From the NCBI GenBank assembly GCA_045538835.1, contig JAZQEF010000005.1, forward strand, positions 1-41,390: 41,390 nucleotides of DNA. Reading direction: 5' to 3'. The notes beneath the pieces are model-generated. The model had not been told where the DNA came from. It worked only from the letters and a program-made list of their open reading frames with translations, and searched no databases. The position numbers and the translations under genes are program-made. Below, piece after piece: positions 38,793-41,390 of this stretch. The stretch is from RGIG6165 sp045538835. Its GTDB lineage: Bacteria; Bacillota; Clostridia; Oscillospirales; Feifaniaceae. Within the stretch, counting starts at the first letter, position 1, and each line of letters opens with the position of its first letter.

Positions 38793-39878
38793 ATGAAGAA
38801 AAAAGGTTTTATAATTACAATTTCAGTTTTACTGATTCTCGTTATTGTGAGTTTGATTACTAAATATATTGATACAGCAAATGTATCAACTGGTCATGAA
38901 CCTGAGTGCTGTCTAAAAATCGTTAGCCAAGATGGGAATAAAGTTACATATTGGGGACTTGGATATAAAGTAGTGAGATATGTTGGTGTGTCTCAGGATG
39001 AGCCATATAAAAACAATATTGGTGTAAAAATGGGCAGTTGGTTTATGAAATATGAAAACCCGACAGATTTAGCTTTAGATGTTAAGTCTTTTGGAACAGA
39101 TAATACATTCCAAATTGTAGAAAAAGCAGATGTTGACTTTATCGCTAATTTGCTTGAAAACTCTAAATACGTAAACGAGCCTTGTGATGGTATTGCAGAC
39201 TATGCAATTACCTACGACAATTACACATACGATATTCTTATCAGTTGTTGTGAGGTAAAAAGAGGAAATAAGCAAGCAAAAATAAGCGATAAAGACATGC
39301 AAGAAGTTGAAAGAATCCTTGTAATTGCAGCTGATAAAAGCCATAACAAAACAAATATAAGTGATTTAATGTTGGAAGAACCTCCTGCATTAACAGTAGT
39401 TTGTTGTAAAGAAAGTGTCGAAGCATTAAGAGGGACGAGTTCTTGGCAGTATGAAAATGCTGATGGCACATCAAAGGCTATCGAGAGCGACAGTATGCAC
39501 CCGTTACAAGCAAAAAAATATATGACACCTCTTAAAATCACTTATACACAATATTCATCTGTTGATCCACTTAAAGCATATTTACAATGGGATGTAGCTC
39601 CTGATTGGGTGGTTGTACGTTATTGGAGTGAGGAATCTTGGGGAGAAATTGTTGCAGAAAGTGAAATGGTTCCTGTATTGATGATGGACTCTGATACTGA
39701 TATTGGAGCGATATCCTCAATGGAACTACAAGATGGCAATTACATTTATGAGGTGATTGCTGATTGGAATAGTTATGATAAATTCTCCGGTAAAGCTCAT
39801 TATAGTTTTTATACTGAAAAAATAGATCTAAAAATAGATATGGAGAGTATGAAACCTATCGCTCAATCTGAACAGTAG
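38793..39878 (+). CDS. Membrane-anchored extracytoplasmic protein of unknown function
   Basis: 361 residues. An N-terminal signal anchor (MKKKGFIITISVLLILVIVS) is followed by a secreted, Trp/Tyr-rich body with no further membrane segments. Regions of note are TYWGLGYKVVRYVGVSQDEP and GVKMGSWFMKYE around residues 52-87, a pattern I associate with uncharacterised clostridial surface proteins, and a C-terminal all-beta part (DVAPDWVVVRYWSEESWGE, LQDGNYIYEVIADWNSY) that looks immunoglobulin-like. There is no lipobox. The ribosome binding site is AAAGGAAG. Function unknown. Confidence 0.7.
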   Translation: MKKKGFIITISVLLILVIVSLITKYIDTANVSTGHEPECCLKIVSQDGNKVTYWGLGYKVVRYVGVSQDEPYKNNIGVKMGSWFMKYENPTDLALDVKSFGTDNTFQIVEKADVDFIANLLENSKYVNEPCDGIADYAITYDNYTYDILISCCEVKRGNKQAKISDKDMQEVERILVIAADKSHNKTNISDLMLEEPPALTVVCCKESVEALRGTSSWQYENADGTSKAIESDSMHPLQAKKYMTPLKITYTQYSSVDPLKAYLQWDVAPDWVVVRYWSEESWGEIVAESEMVPVLMMDSDTDIGAISSMELQDGNYIYEVIADWNSYDKFSGKAHYSFYTEKIDLKIDMESMKPIAQSEQ

Positions 39879-39901
39879 TAAGAATCAGTAATTCCGAAGT
39901 A

Positions 39902-39935
39902 AAAAACAGACACTCAACGAGTGTCTGTTTTTCAT
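39902..39935. terminator. Bidirectional terminator between the surface-protein gene and rex
   Basis: AAAAACAGACACTC / GAGTGTCTGTTTTT with loop AAC; serves both converging genes. Confidence 0.9.
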
Positions 39936-40561
39936 TTTATTGTTTTCATTCTGCACGAAAGGGACATAAGGCTGTCGCCGAGATGAACATTCTCCACAGG
40001 GATATCCTTGTTTTCAAGGACTATGTAACCGGAGGAGAAGTTCCAGAAACCTTTGATGCCAAGTTTTTCAAGCTTGGCAGCTGTTTCGGGAGCAACTTCT
40101 CTGGGAAGGGCAAGAAATGCCGCTTCGGGTTTGTTTTCAAGACAGAACTCTTCAAGTTCTGATATATCTTTTACTGTATGGTCGCCAACAACCGTGCCGA
40201 CAACATTAGGCGCGTTGTCGAATATTCCTATTAGGTCAAAACCGCGTTTTGTAAATGTGATTCTGTTTACAAGAGCACGTCCCATTTTTCCGCAACCTAT
40301 GAGAATGGATTTGTATTTGTTGTTGATACCGAGAATATTTGCAATCTCTTCAAGCAGGTAATCCACACGGTAACCGTATCCCTGCTGACCGAACCCGCCA
40401 AAACAGTTAAGATCCTGCCTTATCTGTGAAGCAGTAAGATTCATTCTCTCAGCAAGTTCTTTGGAAGAAATTTTTGCAACGCCTTCCTCCTGAAGATCAC
40501 CTAAATATCTGTAATATCTCGGAAGACGGTTTATGACCGCCGTTGATATTTTCTGATTCAT
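39932..40561 (-). CDS. rex: Redox-sensing transcriptional repressor Rex
   Basis: 209 residues. The N-terminal winged helix (ISTAVINRLPRYYRYLGDL, SSKELAERMNLTASQIRQDL, FGGFGQQGYGY) binds DNA; the Rossmann part (SILIGCGKMGRALVNRI, DLIGIFDNAPNVVG) senses the NADH/NAD+ ratio. Rex represses fermentation and respiration genes until NADH rises. The usual GxGxxG reads GCGKMG. It is downstream of the DUF4358 gene with its own promoter. Confidence 0.97.
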   Translation of the reverse strand: MNQKISTAVINRLPRYYRYLGDLQEEGVAKISSKELAERMNLTASQIRQDLNCFGGFGQQGYGYRVDYLLEEIANILGINNKYKSILIGCGKMGRALVNRITFTKRGFDLIGIFDNAPNVVGTVVGDHTVKDISELEEFCLENKPEAAFLALPREVAPETAAKLEKLGIKGFWNFSSGYIVLENKDIPVENVHLGDSLMSLSCRMKTIK

Positions 40562-40585
40562 GTTTACCCGCCTTTCAATAAGGCT

Positions 40586-40614
40586 ATTTTACATCATAAA
40601 ATAAGGTATGTCAA
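40586..40614 (-). promoter_or_regulatory. SigmaA promoter of rex
   Basis: On the minus strand: TTGACA (40609-40614), 17-bp spacer, TAAAAT (40586-40591). The -35 overlaps the stop codon of the upstream DUF4358 gene. No clear TTGTTAA-type Rex operator is visible here. Confidence 0.78.
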
Positions 40615-41060
40615 TTGATTGAAATATCAAAAATCTGTCGAGCCTCATTATTGTCTTCGCTGTTAACGAGCATTACATATCTGCCTTTTGTAAGAATAAC
40701 ACTTCCTGTGATTTTTCTGTCCTCATATTTTGAATCAATATACTCTAAACCCTGTTTAAGAGTGTCTACATCTTTGTCATCTCTTGCTTCGAGTATTATA
40801 AGGAGTTCAAATTCTTCTTCCGCAGGGACATTTATGCTGTGGTCTGCAAGCATTTCTCTTTTGATGCCGCTGCCATCTAAGAATTCGTTGATAGAGTTAT
40901 CGTCAACAAGTGCCACAGAATCAATATCCGTTTCGTCAAGGATTTTCTCGGAAAGTGAGCGCATATTCATACTTGCCTTTAGTTTTTTGTCGGGACCGCA
41001 ACCGATAAGAGATAGCAGGCAAGTGATGAAAAAAATGGAAATAATTAAATTTTTCTTCAT
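40611..41060 (-). CDS. DUF4358-type lipoprotein
   Basis: 149 residues from ATG 41060 (MKKNLIISIFFI); a further upstream ATG would spoil the signal peptide. Lys-rich start, hydrophobic core and lipobox LSLIGC at residues about 18-23 mark a lipoprotein. The mature part has repeated acidic patches (VDDNSINEFLDGSGI, ILEARDDKDVDTLKQGL) and GSVILTKGRYVMLVNSED, the plan of DUF4358 proteins, uncharacterised and common in Clostridia. GGAGGTG lies 12-14 bases upstream, a slightly long spacing. A palindrome (41109-41129) lies in its upstream region. Confidence 0.78.
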   Translation of the reverse strand: MKKNLIISIFFITCLLSLIGCGPDKKLKASMNMRSLSEKILDETDIDSVALVDDNSINEFLDGSGIKREMLADHSINVPAEEEFELLIILEARDDKDVDTLKQGLEYIDSKYEDRKITGSVILTKGRYVMLVNSEDNNEARQIFDISIN

Positions 41061-41108
41061 TATTATATATAGCACCTCCAAAAATATTGTTTGCAAAAGA
41101 GGGTAAAA

Positions 41109-41129
41109 TTACACTATCTTGTAGTGTAA
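41109..41129. promoter_or_regulatory. Palindromic operator-like site
   Basis: TTACACTA TCTTG TAGTGTAA: perfect 8-bp arms with a 5-base centre, between the DUF4358 gene and the rRNA promoters. On the minus strand a TTTT follows, so a weak hairpin terminator is possible, but there is nothing upstream to terminate. No regulator assigned. Confidence 0.5.
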
Positions 41130-41182
41130 AAAAATCAAACAAAAAATACCGTCAAAAAATTTAAAAAAATGTAAAAAAAGTG

Positions 41183-41211
41183 TTGACATAGCAATATTGA
41201 AGTGGTATTAT
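41183..41211 (+). promoter_or_regulatory. rRNA operon promoter P1
   Basis: TTGACA (41183-41188), 17-bp spacer, TATTAT (41206-41211), preceded by A-rich DNA (AAAAAAATGTAAAAAAAG) that would serve as an UP element. Confidence 0.82.
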
Positions 41212-41281
41212 GAATAAGCCTCATCTAAACAGATGCGGTGTGCCAAACTAAAAAGGCGGAAAAGAAAAGGAAAAAAAGTAC

Positions 41282-41310
41282 TTGACAAGAGCCGAGAAGT
41301 TTGGTAGAAT
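41282..41310 (+). promoter_or_regulatory. rRNA operon promoter P2
   Basis: TTGACA (41282-41287), 17-bp spacer, TAGAAT (41305-41310), 99 bp downstream of P1. Tandem promoters with perfect -35 boxes are typical of rrn operons. Confidence 0.82.
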
Positions 41311-41390
41311 AATAAAGCTGTCCCTCAAGAGAGGGATAGAGACTGTACCTTGAAAATTAAACAACGAACTTTAAGAAAAGACCCTTGGAA
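41311..41390 (+). other. Leader region of a probable rRNA operon (16S beyond the window)
   Basis: The stretch includes a small hairpin CCCTC AAGA GAGGG and the sequence ACCTTGAAAATTAAACAACG, which is typical of the region just before 16S rRNA in Clostridia. The rRNA itself is not in the window, so this is inference from the promoters and leader. Confidence 0.65.

Overview
The window reads as a chromosomal segment of a low-to-mid GC, endospore-forming Clostridia member (Oscillospirales/Ruminococcaceae-like is my best guess from gene style, not a phylogeny). The pointers are a spoVAC-AD-AE cassette, an AbrB-type regulator whose promoter carries two Spo0A-box matches, a Gram-positive type 6S RNA, a tRNA-responsive T-box, Rex, CsaB and the small Clostridia families DUF6062 and DUF4358. 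Most intergenic regions carry textbook sigmaA promoters with 17-bp spacers and strong intrinsic terminators. No phage, transposase, integrase or CRISPR array is present.

Layout. 1-0.7 kb: the 3' end of a UDP-galactopyranose mutase gene and the start of spoVAC, both visibly richer in G/C at third codon positions than everything after. 0.35-2.1 kb: spoVAC-spoVAD-spoVAE. 2.1-2.8 kb: abrB-like gene and 6S RNA, both on the minus strand. 2.8-3.5 kb: two half-size TauE/SafE membrane proteins. 3.5-6.1 kb (minus): ruvX and a glycosyltransferase-CsaB fusion. 6.2-9.9 kb: rpmG-secE-nusG-rplK-rplA-rplJ-rplL with two L1-type leaders and an L10 leader; rpoB does not follow. 9.9-10.55 kb: tRNA-Lys, then non-coding DNA with a second copy of the tRNA 3' end and a cluster of six hairpins joined by a TCGATAT motif. 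10.6-16.1 kb: miscellaneous metabolic and membrane genes with two decayed gene remnants. 16.2-19.3 kb: a redox/peroxide-defence operon with an OhrR-like MarR sensor. 19.4-20.9 kb: alanine T-box and AlaA-like aminotransferase. 21-21.5 kb: TspO. 21.5-34.65 kb: a complete arginine operon argGHCJBDF-carAB, preceded by ArgR-box-like sites. 34.7-37.8 kb: fructose-bisphosphate aldolase, OGG-like glycosylase, DUF6062 and an unknown gene. 37.8-39.9 kb: a broken DUF4304-like gene and an anchored surface protein of unknown function. 39.9-41.06 kb (minus): rex and a DUF4358 lipoprotein. 41.1-41.39 kb: tandem rRNA-type promoters and what looks like the leader of a 16S rRNA gene starting beyond the window.

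How it works together. The arginine operon encodes the cyclic acetyl-ornithine route (ArgJ recycles the acetyl group) plus carbamoyl phosphate supply, so glutamate to arginine is covered by one transcript. Its last gene is a 1345-residue CarB whose C-terminus is a diaminopimelate epimerase (DapF) with both catalytic cysteines but an Asp in place of the usual substrate-contacting Asn. This CarB-DapF fusion, joining arginine/pyrimidine supply to lysine/peptidoglycan precursor synthesis, is the most striking item. Other points of interest are the GT4-CsaB fusion, a PHP-DUF218 fusion that keeps an internal ribosome binding site, the hairpin cluster at 10.3 kb, the composition break inside spoVAC, and a multi-pass membrane protein carrying a PstS-like domain without transporter genes.
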